Assembly: GCA_965279295.1 (NCBI GenBank)
Contig: CBDIHQ010000010.1
DNA from: Aquabacter sp965279295
Lineage (GTDB): Bacteria > Pseudomonadota > Alphaproteobacteria > Rhizobiales > Xanthobacteraceae
Length of the DNA stretch: 64,000 nt
Direction: 5' to 3' (one strand)
The notes below the pieces were generated by a model, which was given only the letters and a program-made list of their open reading frames with translations, was not told the origin of the DNA and made no database searches. This document shows, piece after piece, positions 7,865-17,327 of this stretch. The translations under genes and the position numbers were made by a program. How positions within the stretch are numbered: the first letter of the stretch is position 1; each line of letters starts with the position of its first letter.

Positions 7865-7981
7865 GGTCTCTTAAGCCCCATCTGCCGCCTCTGCCCGCCG
7901 AAAGCCATATTTGCATGTGGTAAACCGTGGCGCGCATGATGCGGGACTTTCTCCCGTGATGCCGCGCCGGTGGTAAAGGTC

Positions 7982-9460
7982 ATGTTCAGCCAGGACCTAG
8001 CCTCGCCTCTCGAACCGCGCGCAGCGCCGTTGCGGCGCGTGCGGTTTGGCCTGTCCGGAAAGCTCCTAATCCTCACCGTGGTTTTCGTGACGCTGGCGGA
8101 ACTCGCCATCTTCATTCCATCCATGGCGAACTATCGCCTCTCCTGGCTTTCCGATCGTGCTGCCGCCGCGCGCACCGCTGCCTTGGTGCTTGAGGCTGCA
8201 CCCGAGGCCACCCTCCCGCCCGAACTGGCACGGCAGATTCTGGAGAGCGTCGGCGCCCAACTCGTCGTAGTAAAGCGCGAGGACACCCGCCGGCTGCTCG
8301 CCATGTCCGATATGCCCCCCACCATCGACCAGCACGTAGACATGCGCGACACGCCGTTCTGGCGCGCGGTGGTGGATGCGTTCGATACACTGTTCGCCGG
8401 CCGCAACCGGGTTCTGCGCGTGGTGGCCGACGCGCCGCGCGATGGCGACTTCATGGAAATCGTCCTATCCGAGCGCCCGCTTCATCAGGCGATGGTGAAG
8501 TTCGCCATAACCATCTTCTTCATCTCCTTCCTGATCTCGGGGGTGGCCGGCCTGCTGATCTATCTGAGCCTGCACATGCTGCTGGTACGACCCATGCGGC
8601 GCCTCACCGAGCGCATGGCGATTTTCCGAGACGCGCCCGAGGATGTTTCGCGTATCATGGTGCCATCCGGGCGCGACGATGAAATCGGCCTCGCCGAGGA
8701 AGCCCTGGCGGAACTTCAGCGGGGCCTGTCGCAGACTCTGGCGCAGAAGAACCACCTTGCCGCCCTCGGGCTGGCGGTTTCCAAGATCAACCACGATCTA
8801 CGCAATCTGCTGGCTTCGGTACAATTGATCTCAGACCGTCTCGCCGCTTTGCCCGACCCTGCGGTACAGCGATTCGCACCGAAGCTGGTGGCGGCGCTCG
8901 ACCGTGCCATCACCTATTGCGAGCAAACCCTCTCCTACGGCAAGGCACAGGAGCCGCTGCCGGAGCGACGCGACGTGGATGTCGCCGCCCTGGTGGACGA
9001 GGTACGCGACACGCTAGGCATCCAGGTGGACGGCCCGCTGGGCTGGAGCGCCTCAATGGAGCGGTCTCTCTCCGTTGATGCGGACCCGGACCAGTTGTTC
9101 CGTGTGCTGCTGAACCTGTCTCGCAACGCCAAGGAGGCGCTGGAGGTCCGCGCACCAAACAATCCCGAGCGCGACCAGATCCGCATAAGCGCACGTCGGC
9201 GCGGCGCGGTGGTGGAAATCGAGGTGAGCGACACCGGCCCGGGAATTCCCGCGGCCCGGCGCGCGCAATTGTTTTCCGCCTTCCGCGCCTCCGCGCGACG
9301 CGGCGGGACCGGCCTCGGCCTGCCCATCGCCGACGAATTGGTGCGCGCCCACGGCGGCGAGATCCGCCTAGTAGAAGGCACCATCGGCGCCACTTTCCTG
9401 ATCTCCATTCCGGACCGCCCGACCGAACTTCGCCAGCGCACCCTCCGCGCCCGCGCCTAA
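7982..9460 (+). CDS. Membrane sensor histidine kinase, HAMP type
   Basis: 492 residues. There are two membrane helices (about 27-45 and 173-197) around a periplasmic loop of about 125 residues, then a HAMP region. The H box contains His271 in VSKINHDLRNLLASVQ. ATPase boxes are NLSRNAKEALE, VSDTGPGIPA and GTGLGLPIADELVRAHGG. The H box resembles the HDLRN type (HPK4-like group) rather than the ChvG type. No response regulator lies next to it in the window, so its partner and signal are unknown. Start ATG 7982 has AAAGG upstream; GTG 7970 is possible. It lies 117 bases after the HPr gene and may be a separate transcription unit. Confidence 0.85.
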   Translation: MFSQDLASPLEPRAAPLRRVRFGLSGKLLILTVVFVTLAELAIFIPSMANYRLSWLSDRAAAARTAALVLEAAPEATLPPELARQILESVGAQLVVVKREDTRRLLAMSDMPPTIDQHVDMRDTPFWRAVVDAFDTLFAGRNRVLRVVADAPRDGDFMEIVLSERPLHQAMVKFAITIFFISFLISGVAGLLIYLSLHMLLVRPMRRLTERMAIFRDAPEDVSRIMVPSGRDDEIGLAEEALAELQRGLSQTLAQKNHLAALGLAVSKINHDLRNLLASVQLISDRLAALPDPAVQRFAPKLVAALDRAITYCEQTLSYGKAQEPLPERRDVDVAALVDEVRDTLGIQVDGPLGWSASMERSLSVDADPDQLFRVLLNLSRNAKEALEVRAPNNPERDQIRISARRRGAVVEIEVSDTGPGIPAARRAQLFSAFRASARRGGTGLGLPIADELVRAHGGEIRLVEGTIGATFLISIPDRPTELRQRTLRARA

Positions 9461-9591
9461 AGCGCGTCCAGGGCCTTGCCACGGGAAACAAAACGAGGTA
9501 CCTGACGCCCCTCGCTGACGGCCTGCCGTCGCGAGTCCCGGAGGCTCTCCCCAAGAGCGCCTCCAGCCGGCTCCAGCCGGTCAGGGATCAG

Positions 9592-9668
9592 GCGCCCGTA
9601 GCTCAGCTGGATAGAGCACCAGACTACGAATCTGGGGGTCAGGAGTTCGAATCTCTTCGGGCGCGCCA
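9592..9668 (+). tRNA. tRNA-Arg (anticodon ACG)
   Basis: The acceptor stem GCGCCCG (9592-9598) pairs with CGGGCGC (9658-9664), followed by discriminator G and an encoded CCA (9666-9668). The D arm GCTCAGCTGGATAGAGC and the T arm with GTTCGAATC are normal. The anticodon stem CCAGA/TCTGG encloses CTACGAA, giving anticodon ACG at 9626-9628, read as ICG after deamination. Everything to its right up to at least 33 kb looks accessory, so this may be an island insertion site. No integrase gene was found. Confidence 0.96.
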
Positions 9669-9865
9669 TTTTTCTACAATAAGATCAGATACTTGCAAAG
9701 CAAGCGTCTCGCGCGTGATAGTGTCCGCGTCGCGCTGAATCGCCACGGAGTCGCCACCGCGAAGCAAATCGCCCGTTCGGGTCGCTTCTTGTCGTCACGG
9801 CTGCTGCCTGTGGTCAGGTCGGGCAGGCGCGTCTAGAGTTCGAAGCGTTCGGGGGGCGTCTGCAC

Positions 9866-11486
9866 ATGCCTACATTGGATTGGATCGGCAAGAAGGCCGT
9901 GGTCAACCATCACCGCGACGTGCCTTACCGTCTGATCCATTGCGACAAGGATAGAGTGTTGGCGACCCGGATGCGGGCAATCTGCTTGTGCAGGGCGACA
10001 ACCTTGAAGCGCTGAAGGCGCTGCTTCCCTACTACGCGGGCAAGGTGAAGTGCATCTATATCGACCCGCCCTACAACACCGGAAATGAGGGCTGGGTCTA
10101 CAACGACAATGTGAACTCTCCGGAAATCCGCGTGTGGCTCGGCGCGACCGTGGGCAAGGAAGCCGAAGACCTGTCCCGCCACGACAAGTGGCTGTGCATG
10201 ATGTATCCGCGCCTTCGGTTGCTGAAGGAGTTCTTGACCGAAGACGGGTCGATCTTCGTGTCAATGGACGACAGCGAATCCGGCTCACTGCGCATGGTGC
10301 TTGATGATGTATTCGGGCGCGGAAATTTTCTTGCGTCGATCATTTGGCAGAAGGTCTTTTCTCCGAAAAACTCGGCGCAATTCTTCTCCGATGATCACGA
10401 CTATATCTACGCCTAGGCCAAGAACATTGGGCTTTGCCAACTCGGCTTGTTGGCCCGCAGCGCGGAGCAGGACGCCAGATACACCAATCCCGACAACGAC
10501 CCACGCGGCCCTTGGACCTCCGGCGATTTTTCTGCGCGCAATTTCTATAGCGAAGGCACGTATCCTGTTGACACCCCGTCAGGCCGCGTCATTCCGGGAC
10601 CACCGACCGGCATGTATTGGCGCGTGTCAAAAACCAAAATGAAGGAGCTAGACCAAGACGGGCGAGTGTGGTGGGGGGACACTAAGGACAATGTTCCGCG
10701 CCTCAAACGCTTCCTGTCAGAAGTTAAGCAAGGCGTAGTTCCGCAAACCTATGGTTTTACAGAGATGTTGGTCACACCCAGGAAGCCAAGAAGGAACTGC
10801 TAGAGACCGTGGCCTTCGCAGACAGCGCAGCGGTCTTCATTACGCCGAAGCCGACCCGCTTGATGAAGCGCATAGTCGAAATCGCCAGCGAACCGGGCGA
10901 CATTGTTATGGACTCGTTTGCGGGGTCTGGCACGACCGGCGTTGCCGTTGCCCGCGAGGGCGGCGGTAGGCGATTCATCTTGATCGAAATGGAGCCTTCG
11001 ATTTGCCAAGACGTGACTGCCGTTCGCCTGAAGCGCGTCATCGAAGGGTATGATCGTTCGAATGGATCAAAGGAACACGTTGAGGGGACCGGCGGCGGCT
11101 TCCGGTTCTGCACGCTCGGCGAACCGCTCTTCGATGCCGACGGCAATGTCAGCCCGGCCGTTACCTATCCCGATCTTGCCGCTCACGTCTTCTTCTGTGA
11201 GACGGGATCGCCAATCCCGCGCCGTGCCGACGGCTCTTCGCCCTTGATCGGCGCATTTCAGGGTCGGGCGATTTACTTGCTTCACTCGGCCGACGCGATT
11301 GGCGTCGCCAGCGCCAATGCCGGGAACGTGCTCACGACCACCGTGCTGGAAACCCTGCCGCTGCCCGAACCGGATTTCGACGGCGCGCGCGTCGTCTACG
11401 CCGAAGGCTGCACGGTGACCGACGACCGGCTTGCACGCCGGGGCGTCACCTTCAAGCAGGTACCCTATCAGATTGAGGGCCTGTAA
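9866..11486 (+). pseudogene. Type III restriction-modification DNA methyltransferase (Mod), three lesions
   Basis: The gene begins at ATG 9866 (MPTLDWIGKKAVVNHHRDVP). It encodes a beta-class adenine methyltransferase with DPPYNTGNEGW (motif IV, near 10066) before DSFAGSGTTGVA (motif I, near 10912), as expected for Mod. Three lesions break it. A one-base shift lies at about 9950-9960, between HCDK and GDPDAGNLL. An in-frame TAG follows DHDYIYA at 10414-10416. A one-base loss at about 10751 leaves QT in one frame and WFYRDVGHTQEAKKELLE in the next. The target-recognition part survives as sequence. No full-length product can form, so the neighbouring Res has lost its methylating and recognising partner unless a mod exists elsewhere. 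Confidence 0.85.
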
Positions 11487-11489
11487 CCC

Positions 11490-14138
11490 GTGAGCCTGCC
11501 CCTCTTAACACTGAAGGACTACCAGATTCAGACACTCGCCGTTCTCCGGCGATTCCTCGGCAAGTCTGTCGAGTTCGGTAAGGTCTCGACCGCTTTCATT
11601 GACCAAACGAACCGACCCTATTTCGAACTGCCGAGCCTGCCCGGCCTGCCGTATGTATGCCTGCGCATTCCGACCGGCGGCGGCAAGACGATCCTCGCCG
11701 CGCATTCGGTTGGCGTGGCGGCCGACAGCTTTCTTCGCACCGACGCGCCGACCGTGCTTTGGCTTGTGCCATCGCAGACAATCCGCGATCAGACGCTCGC
11801 GACGCTTCAGGACCGTGCGCACCCCAACCGCCGCGCGCTAGCGGATCGCTTCGGCGAGAATGTGCGGATCATGGGCGTTGCCCATGCGCTCTACGCCAAG
11901 CGGGCCGACTATGACGGCGGGGCGGTGATCATCGTCGCAACCATTCAAGCCTTCCGCGTCGAAGAGACCGAAGGCCGCAAGGTCTATGAGGCCAACGGCG
12001 AACTCATGGACCATTTCAGCGGCGTGCCGGAAGCATTGCGCGGCAAGCTCGAAGCGGGGCCGTCGGGCGACCCGCTGCCCTCTCTCGCCAATGTGCTTCG
12101 CCTGCACCGGCCAATGGTGATCGTGGACGAAGCGCACAATGCGCGCACGAGCCTTTCCTTCGATACGCTGGCGCGTCTCAATCCGTCCTTGATCGTGGAG
12201 TTTACCGCGACGCCCGTCACGCCTCAGGAAGCCGCCCCTATCAAAGGTATATACGCTTCCAACGTGCTGCATCACATTTCTGCCGCCGAATTGAAGGCGG
12301 CGGACATGATCAAGCTGCCTGTGATCCTTCGCGGGCGGCCGGAGCCGCGCGACACCATCGGTGACGCCATCGCGTGGCTTGACGAACTCGTATCGCTCGC
12401 CGGAGCCGAAGAGGCCGAGACCGGCGAGTTCGTGAGGCCGGTCATGCTCGTGCAGGCCGAGCCAAAATCCAAGGACAAGCCAACGCTGCACGCGGAGGAA
12501 GTAAAGAAGCTGCTTGTCGAAGATTTCCGCGTGCCCGACGCGCATATCGTCATCGCGACGGGCGACTCGAAAGGGCTTAATGGCGTCGATCTCTTCGACC
12601 GTGAATGCAAGGTGCGCTTCATCATCACGCAACAGGCGCTTCGCGAGGGCTGGGATTGCTCGTTTGCCTATGTGCTGTGTTCGGTTGCCGAACAGAAGTC
12701 GCCGCGCGCCGTGGAGCAGCTTCTAGGTCGCGTGCTTCGGCTGCCCTACGCCAAGCGTAAGCGGCGCGAGGAACTGAATCGCGCCTACGCCTTCGCCACG
12801 ACCACGAGCTTTCAGAACGCCGCCAACACGTTGCGCGACGGGCTCGTGAACAACGGCTTTCAACGGGTTGAGGCGCAAGCGCTCGTGCGCCTCGCGCCGG
12901 ACTCGCTGCCCGGCATGGAAGAGGGCGGCGCGGCCTTCATCTATGAAGAGCCGATACCCGAAGGGATCGACGCGGAAACCTTCAAGACCAACGTGGAAAG
13001 CGCCACCGGCGGCCGCGTCGAAGTGGACATGGCCAGCGGCGTGTTTCGGGCGCGTGGCGCGCTAACCGACTATGACCGCACCTCCATGTTGCTGGCGATG
13101 CCGGAGGCCGCCGCCAAGGCCGTGGAAGCGCTCGTGCACAAGTCGCGCGGCGCGCAGCTGAAGGCCGTGGACGCGACGCCGGAGCCAGTGCGCTTCGTCG
13201 TGCCTCGCCTTGGCGTACGCTCGCCAAACGGGCTCCAGCTTTTCGACCGGGCGCATTTCCTCGACATTCCGTGGAAGCTGGAAGAAGACGATCCGGCTCC
13301 GATTCTCGACTATTTCGCGCCACCCAAGCGGGCCGCCGACGAAGCGCATGTGGACGTGAGCGCGGCCGGGCAAGTCACGCTCGCCTTCGTCACCGACCTT
13401 CACGATCAACTTGCCCTTGCGTTGCAGGAACGCGGCTGGACGAAGAACGCGCTCGTGAACTGGCTGGACCGGCGATTGCCGTTTTCCTCGCGCCGAGACA
13501 TTACCCGTGTGTCGTCAACGCTGTTCATCGCCAAGGCGCTGGACCTGATCGACGCCAAGACGGGGCTCGGCATGGAAGGGCTGGCACGCGCCAAGTTCCG
13601 GCTTGTCGAAGCGCTCGTGCGGGTGATCGCCAAGAACCGCGACGCGCGCGAGGCCACCGCATTCGAACGCGCCTTGTTTCCGCAAAGCGGCCTCGAATTT
13701 GAGACCAGTTCGGACATCGGTCTTGTGTTCGATGAAAGCCGATATGCATACAATCAGCCCTACAAGGGCGGCACGGACTTCAAGAAGCACCTCTTCCGCG
13801 TCATCGGCGATTTGGAACCGACCGGCGAGGAATACGAATGCGCCGTCTACCTTGAACGCTCGAATGCGGTGAAGGCGTGGGTGCGCAACACGTCGCGCCA
13901 GCCGCACTCCTTTTGGCTGCAAACGTCATCGGACAGGTTCTATCCCGACTTCGTTGCACAGACGCATCACGGGCGGGCCGTCGTCATCGAATACAAGGGC
14001 GCGCCCTACTTCACCAATGACGACTCGAAAGAGAAGCGCTTGGTCGGTGACCTATGGGCAGACCGCTCGGCCGGGAAAGGCGTTTTCATGATGATTGAGA
14101 ACAAGGAGTTCGCCCGGATCGACCGGGCGCTTTCCTAG
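11490..14138 (+). CDS. Type III restriction endonuclease subunit (Res), intact
   Basis: 882 residues in one frame. The superfamily 2 helicase part has Walker A IPTGGGKT (about 60-67) and the DEAH box IVDEAHNARTS (213-216). A further helicase motif is in VEQLLGRVLRLPYA. The C-terminal nuclease shows the PD-D...ExK pattern: P819-D820 in FYPDFVAQ, then E834-Y-K836. Res translocates on DNA and cleaves between head-to-head unmethylated sites, but only in complex with Mod. It starts at GTG 11490, three bases after the end of the broken mod. Keeping a clean 2.6 kb frame beside a wrecked partner is unusual. Confidence 0.92.
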   Translation: MSLPLLTLKDYQIQTLAVLRRFLGKSVEFGKVSTAFIDQTNRPYFELPSLPGLPYVCLRIPTGGGKTILAAHSVGVAADSFLRTDAPTVLWLVPSQTIRDQTLATLQDRAHPNRRALADRFGENVRIMGVAHALYAKRADYDGGAVIIVATIQAFRVEETEGRKVYEANGELMDHFSGVPEALRGKLEAGPSGDPLPSLANVLRLHRPMVIVDEAHNARTSLSFDTLARLNPSLIVEFTATPVTPQEAAPIKGIYASNVLHHISAAELKAADMIKLPVILRGRPEPRDTIGDAIAWLDELVSLAGAEEAETGEFVRPVMLVQAEPKSKDKPTLHAEEVKKLLVEDFRVPDAHIVIATGDSKGLNGVDLFDRECKVRFIITQQALREGWDCSFAYVLCSVAEQKSPRAVEQLLGRVLRLPYAKRKRREELNRAYAFATTTSFQNAANTLRDGLVNNGFQRVEAQALVRLAPDSLPGMEEGGAAFIYEEPIPEGIDAETFKTNVESATGGRVEVDMASGVFRARGALTDYDRTSMLLAMPEAAAKAVEALVHKSRGAQLKAVDATPEPVRFVVPRLGVRSPNGLQLFDRAHFLDIPWKLEEDDPAPILDYFAPPKRAADEAHVDVSAAGQVTLAFVTDLHDQLALALQERGWTKNALVNWLDRRLPFSSRRDITRVSSTLFIAKALDLIDAKTGLGMEGLARAKFRLVEALVRVIAKNRDAREATAFERALFPQSGLEFETSSDIGLVFDESRYAYNQPYKGGTDFKKHLFRVIGDLEPTGEEYECAVYLERSNAVKAWVRNTSRQPHSFWLQTSSDRFYPDFVAQTHHGRAVVIEYKGAPYFTNDDSKEKRLVGDLWADRSAGKGVFMMIENKEFARIDRALS

Positions 14139-14148
14139 CAGCACGCCG

Positions 14149-14319
14149 TCACTTCAAACCGTTGCGATATGCAATGTCGGCGAAGGCAAGCCGGGCATTG
14201 ATGCGTCGCCGCTCTTCTATAATCGGCGCGTCCTTGATCGCCTGAAGCTCCGCCCGGAGCACCGCCAGTTCGGATTGCAGGGCAACCATCTCGGCGGCCG
14301 TAGCGACCGGCTCCGGCAT
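14149..14319 (-). CDS. Possible 56-residue coiled-coil protein
   Basis: A short frame from ATG 14319 encodes MPEPVATAAEMVALQSELAV and on to a helical stretch ending in AYRNGLK. The heptad-like spacing of A/L residues suggests a short coiled coil. It is convergent with res and lies in the tail of a decayed MFS gene region. No family was recognised and no clear ribosome binding site is seen. It could be the end of a longer foreign gene, or noise in GC-rich DNA. Confidence 0.3.
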   Translation of the reverse strand: MPEPVATAAEMVALQSELAVLRAELQAIKDAPIIEERRRINARLAFADIAYRNGLK

Positions 14320-14429
14320 GAGGCGCACGCGCTGGCGACCATCGCGGCGGGCCTCTTGGCGGCGGCAGTGGCGCGAGGCCGCGCGACCGTATCGAAGGTC
14401 GGCAAATCGAATGATGCCAAGTCAAATGA

Positions 14430-14801
14430 AATCATGACGACGACTCCTTGTGCGAAGTATAGCAACTTGCGCCAGAGAGCGCTCGGCGCGAACGCGACCA
14501 TGACGCCGGAAATCAGCATCATCATCGTCAGGCAGAGAAGAACGACACGCCGATCGACACCACGTATGAACGTCGAGATGGAGAGGCTGGTAACAACCGG
14601 GTAGAGACCCGATACAGCGATCGCCTGACCGACTGCGCCTTCACTCATTGCAAGATCGGACGCGATCGGCGTGAGTAGACTGACCGGCATGAACTCGGAT
14701 GCAATCAACGTGGCCACACAGAGCGTGAGGGCGAACACAGCGCCCCACCGCGCCTGCTCCGGATCCAGTCCATTTTCTTGTTTTGTATGCCCTTGTTTCA
14801 T
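14430..14801 (-). pseudogene. MFS efflux transporter, N-terminal fragment
   Basis: From ATG 14801 about 120 residues read like an AraJ/sugar-efflux type MFS protein. TM1 contains FALTLCVATLIASEFMPVSLL, then AMSEGAVGQAIAVSGLY, TM2-3 and VLLCLTMMMLISGVMVAFAPS, followed by LLYFAQGVVVMIS. After that the frame continues to 14217 but loses all membrane-protein character (runs of R, A, P and S). Full members have about 390 residues and 12 helices. Only about four helices remain, so the gene is truncated. Confidence 0.7.
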
Positions 14802-14893
14802 GGCAGGTCCTTAATTTCTCAGAAGCGCCACCTCCGGCATCTTCAATCGACCGGATGCTGGATTTTCATTGCTGTTGAACGCGCGGCTGACCG

Positions 14894-15955
14894 TTACGAG
14901 CCGAGGTTTCCACGGAAAAAATCAGTCAACTTGCCGAACGGAATCATATTCACGCGGTCGTAGAGTTCGACGTGTTCGGCGTTTGGCACGATGTAGAGTT
15001 CTTTCGGCTCGCCTGCGCGCTTGTATGCGTCTTCGCTGAACTCTTTTCGAATGGGCCTTGTCGCCTGTGATGAAGAGCATCGGGAGCAGTTAGATCGTCT
15101 CGATATCGTTGAACGGGTAGAAGTTCACGAACTTCACGGCGCTGCTCAGCGTCGGCTTCGTGGTCAGGTCCGAGACCTCGCCTTTGGCAGTAAACGAACC
15201 TCGGGATGTGCGGTAGTAATCGAATAATTCGCGCTGGATCGGATCTGTATTTTGATCGATCTCGTTCACGGTGCCGGTAATATAAGAGATCTGGCCTCCG
15301 GCGAATTCAATCAAGCGCTGATTAGTGGCGCTGTTTATGAGCGCACGACGCTGCTCTAGCGTCACCGATTTATTCAGGCCATCGCGGAAGGCCGCGCCCA
15401 TGTAATACATGCTCACGGTCGCAATCGCTTTCAGACGTGGATCGATCTTGGCGGCACTGATAACGAAGCTGCCGCTTCCGCAAATCCCGATCGCGCCGAT
15501 ACGCTCTTTGTCGACGGAGTTTTGCGTGCTGAGGAAATCCACCGCCGCGACGAAGCCGTCAGAATAGATGTCCGGTGCGACAGAGTGACGGGGGTGGCCT
15601 TCGCTCTCTCCCCAGAAGGATAGGTCGATTGAAAGAGTTATAAAGCCCTGCTCGGCCATCTTGGTGGCGTAGAGGTCGGCGCTCTGCTCTTTCACGGCTC
15701 CCATCGGATGCCCGACGACAATTGCGGCCAACTTGTTTCTTTGGCCAGGTTCTTCGGAGTGAATAGGTGGCCGACGAGGCCCATGTTGTACTGGTTGGGA
15801 AATGTGACGCGCTTCACCTCGACCTTGTCGCTCTTGTAGAAGTTGTCGGCGCCATTGGACATATCCTGCGCGAAAGCCAGAGACGCCAGCACAGCAATCC
15901 CGCGACAGGTCCAATAGACAGAGCGAGACCAAGTGCGAGTGTTTTTATAATTCAT
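14894..15955 (-). pseudogene. Secreted alpha/beta hydrolase (dienelactone-hydrolase-like), three lesions
   Basis: Assembled across frames, the product would start MNYKNTRTWSRSVYW with an N-terminal signal, then NMGLVGHLFTPKNLA, IVVGHPMGAVKEQSADLYA, the nucleophile elbow AIGICGSGSFVISAAK (Cys in place of Ser, as in dienelactone-type hydrolases), and at the end FITGDKAHS ... VPNAEHVELYDRV with the acid and His. Lesions are a one-base shift near 15735 (NLAKE|NKLAAIVV), a TAA after NDIETI near 15091, and an extra A in a run near 15047 (AHSK|EFSEDAY). The upstream LysR gene on the other strand is also destroyed, so the whole regulator/enzyme pair is dead. Confidence 0.8.
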
Positions 15956-16091
15956 CTCTTCCAGTGATTTTTTACTGGCGCCGGAGGGTCGAACACCTAT
16001 CTCGCGACATGATCTGGAATGTAATTTATGCCAGACAAAATAATATGATAATATACTTATATGATCATATTCTTATAAATGTTTATAATAA

Positions 16092-16193
16092 ATGTTCCGA
16101 AACAATGTCAGCGATCTGGTCGCTTTTATCGCCGTAGCCCGAGAAGGAAGTTTCACGCGGGGCGCGGTCGCGCTTGGGGTCGCACAGCCTGCT
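16092..16193 (+). pseudogene. LysR-family regulator, N-terminal stump
   Basis: About 34 residues, MFRNNVSDLVAFIAVAREGS followed by FTRGAVALGVAQPA, form the start of a LysR winged-helix domain. The sequence then switches at about 16192 to an IS5-type transposase fragment. The gene was divergent from the broken hydrolase at 14894-15955, the classical LysR/target arrangement, so it probably regulated that gene. Confidence 0.75.
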
Positions 16194-16539
16194 CCGACAG
16201 CACTGGCGCACAGGCCATTATTGACGCCATCCAGCAAACGCTGACCCTGGTGAAACATCTCTTTGCCGACGCCGCCTACAACCCGCTCAAGCTGATGGAC
16301 AAGGCCGCCTATCTCGCTTTCGTCGTCGAGATCATCCGCCGCCGCGACGGCGCGCAGGACTTCGAGGTTCTGCCGCACCGCTGGGTCGTGGAGCGAACCT
16401 TCGGCTGGATGATACGATGGCGACGCCTCGTGCGTGACTACAGCGCCGCATCGACGTCTCAAAGGCCATGATCCTCGTTGCTATGTGTGGCAATCTCGCC
16501 CGGAGAAATGCCCATCCCTCATTTTCCAAACTGGTTCTA
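16192..16539 (+). mobile_element. IS5-family element, 3' fragment
   Basis: The region encodes AQAIIDAIQQTLTLVKHLFA, then DAAYNPLKLMDKAAY and VLPHRWVVERTFGWMIRWRR, the C-terminal part of an IS5-family transposase including the final catalytic Glu. It closely matches the copy at 22231-23130 and ends in the same type of terminal sequence (ATTTTCCAAACTGG). The left part is missing; homology starts abruptly at the LysR junction. The terminal bases supply the stop codon of the aldolase gene on the other strand. Confidence 0.8.
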
Positions 16540-17313
16540 AGCGGGAGCCGCTGCTTTGAAGTGCTTCGCTAGTCGGTCCGCCGCATTGCGCAGGAGGCCG
16601 AGGTCCGCACCTACGGCGACGAACTTGTAACCCCACTCAATGAATCGGCGAGCTTCTTCCTCGTTCGCTGTCAGGATGCCGGCAGGCTTGCCCACCTTCG
16701 TCAGCCGATCCACGGCGTCCTTGATGGCGGCCTGCATTTCCGGCCCGGTCCAGTTGCCGTAGAGACCGAACGACGTGGATAGGTCGGCGGGTCCGATGAA
16801 CACGCCATCCACACCGTCTACGGACGCGATCTCTTCTATCTGCTCAAGCGCCTCGCGGGTCTCCACCTGTAGCAGCACGCAGATTTCGCTGGCGGCGTTC
16901 TGGAGATAGTCGCCGACGCGGCCGTACCGGCTGGCACGGCCAGAACCGGTCACGCCCCGGAAGCCTTCTGGCGCGTAGCGCGTTGCAGCGACGGCGAGCC
17001 GCGCTTCTTCAACGTTCTGCACATATGGGATGAGCAGGCCGGGCGCGCCGATGTCGAGGAGCCGCTTGATCTGCACAGGGTCGTTGGACGATGGACGCAC
17101 GATGGGCGTCGCAGTGCCGCCGCGCGCCGCCTGGAGCTGCGTAAGGATGCCGGGCAATTCATTGGGCGCGTGCTCGGAATCGAGCAGCAGCCAATCGAAT
17201 CCGGAATCGGAAACAACGTCGACGGCGATGTTGCTGCAAAGGCTGCACCAGAGCCCGATCTGTTGCTCCCCGGTGGCGAGGGCCTGCTTGAATGTGTTGT
17301 GTGGAAGATTCAT
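16537..17313 (-). CDS. HpcH/HpaI-family 2-oxo-acid aldolase (class II)
   Basis: 258 residues. Visible active-site residues are Glu47-His48 in LLLDSEHAPNE, Arg73 in PIVRPSSNDP, and the metal ligands Glu151 (LLQVETREAL) and Asp177 (FIGPADLSTSFG). The family cleaves 4-hydroxy-2-oxo acids, such as 4-hydroxy-2-oxoheptanedioate in homoprotocatechuate breakdown, to pyruvate (or a keto acid) plus an aldehyde. It follows the hydratase gene with a 14-base gap, so the two form an operon and would act in sequence. The C-terminus ends in the IS fragment, which provides the TAG stop; the last few residues may differ from the ancestral protein. The exact substrate is not known. Confidence 0.88.
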   Translation of the reverse strand: MNLPHNTFKQALATGEQQIGLWCSLCSNIAVDVVSDSGFDWLLLDSEHAPNELPGILTQLQAARGGTATPIVRPSSNDPVQIKRLLDIGAPGLLIPYVQNVEEARLAVAATRYAPEGFRGVTGSGRASRYGRVGDYLQNAASEICVLLQVETREALEQIEEIASVDGVDGVFIGPADLSTSFGLYGNWTGPEMQAAIKDAVDRLTKVGKPAGILTANEEEARRFIEWGYKFVAVGADLGLLRNAADRLAKHFKAAAPA

Positions 17314-17327
17314 GACCCTGCTTCCAG

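Noticed and set aside
9836..9860. Second attachment site copy of the tRNA-Arg 3' end
   Set aside because: Only short pieces match (GAGTTCGAA and TTCGGG) with mismatches between; not enough to call an att site, so it is mentioned only as a weak hint.
14217..14430. C-terminal extension of the MFS frame
   Set aside because: Membrane-protein character stops abruptly at about 14430; the remainder is an out-of-frame tail of Arg, Ala, Pro and Ser.
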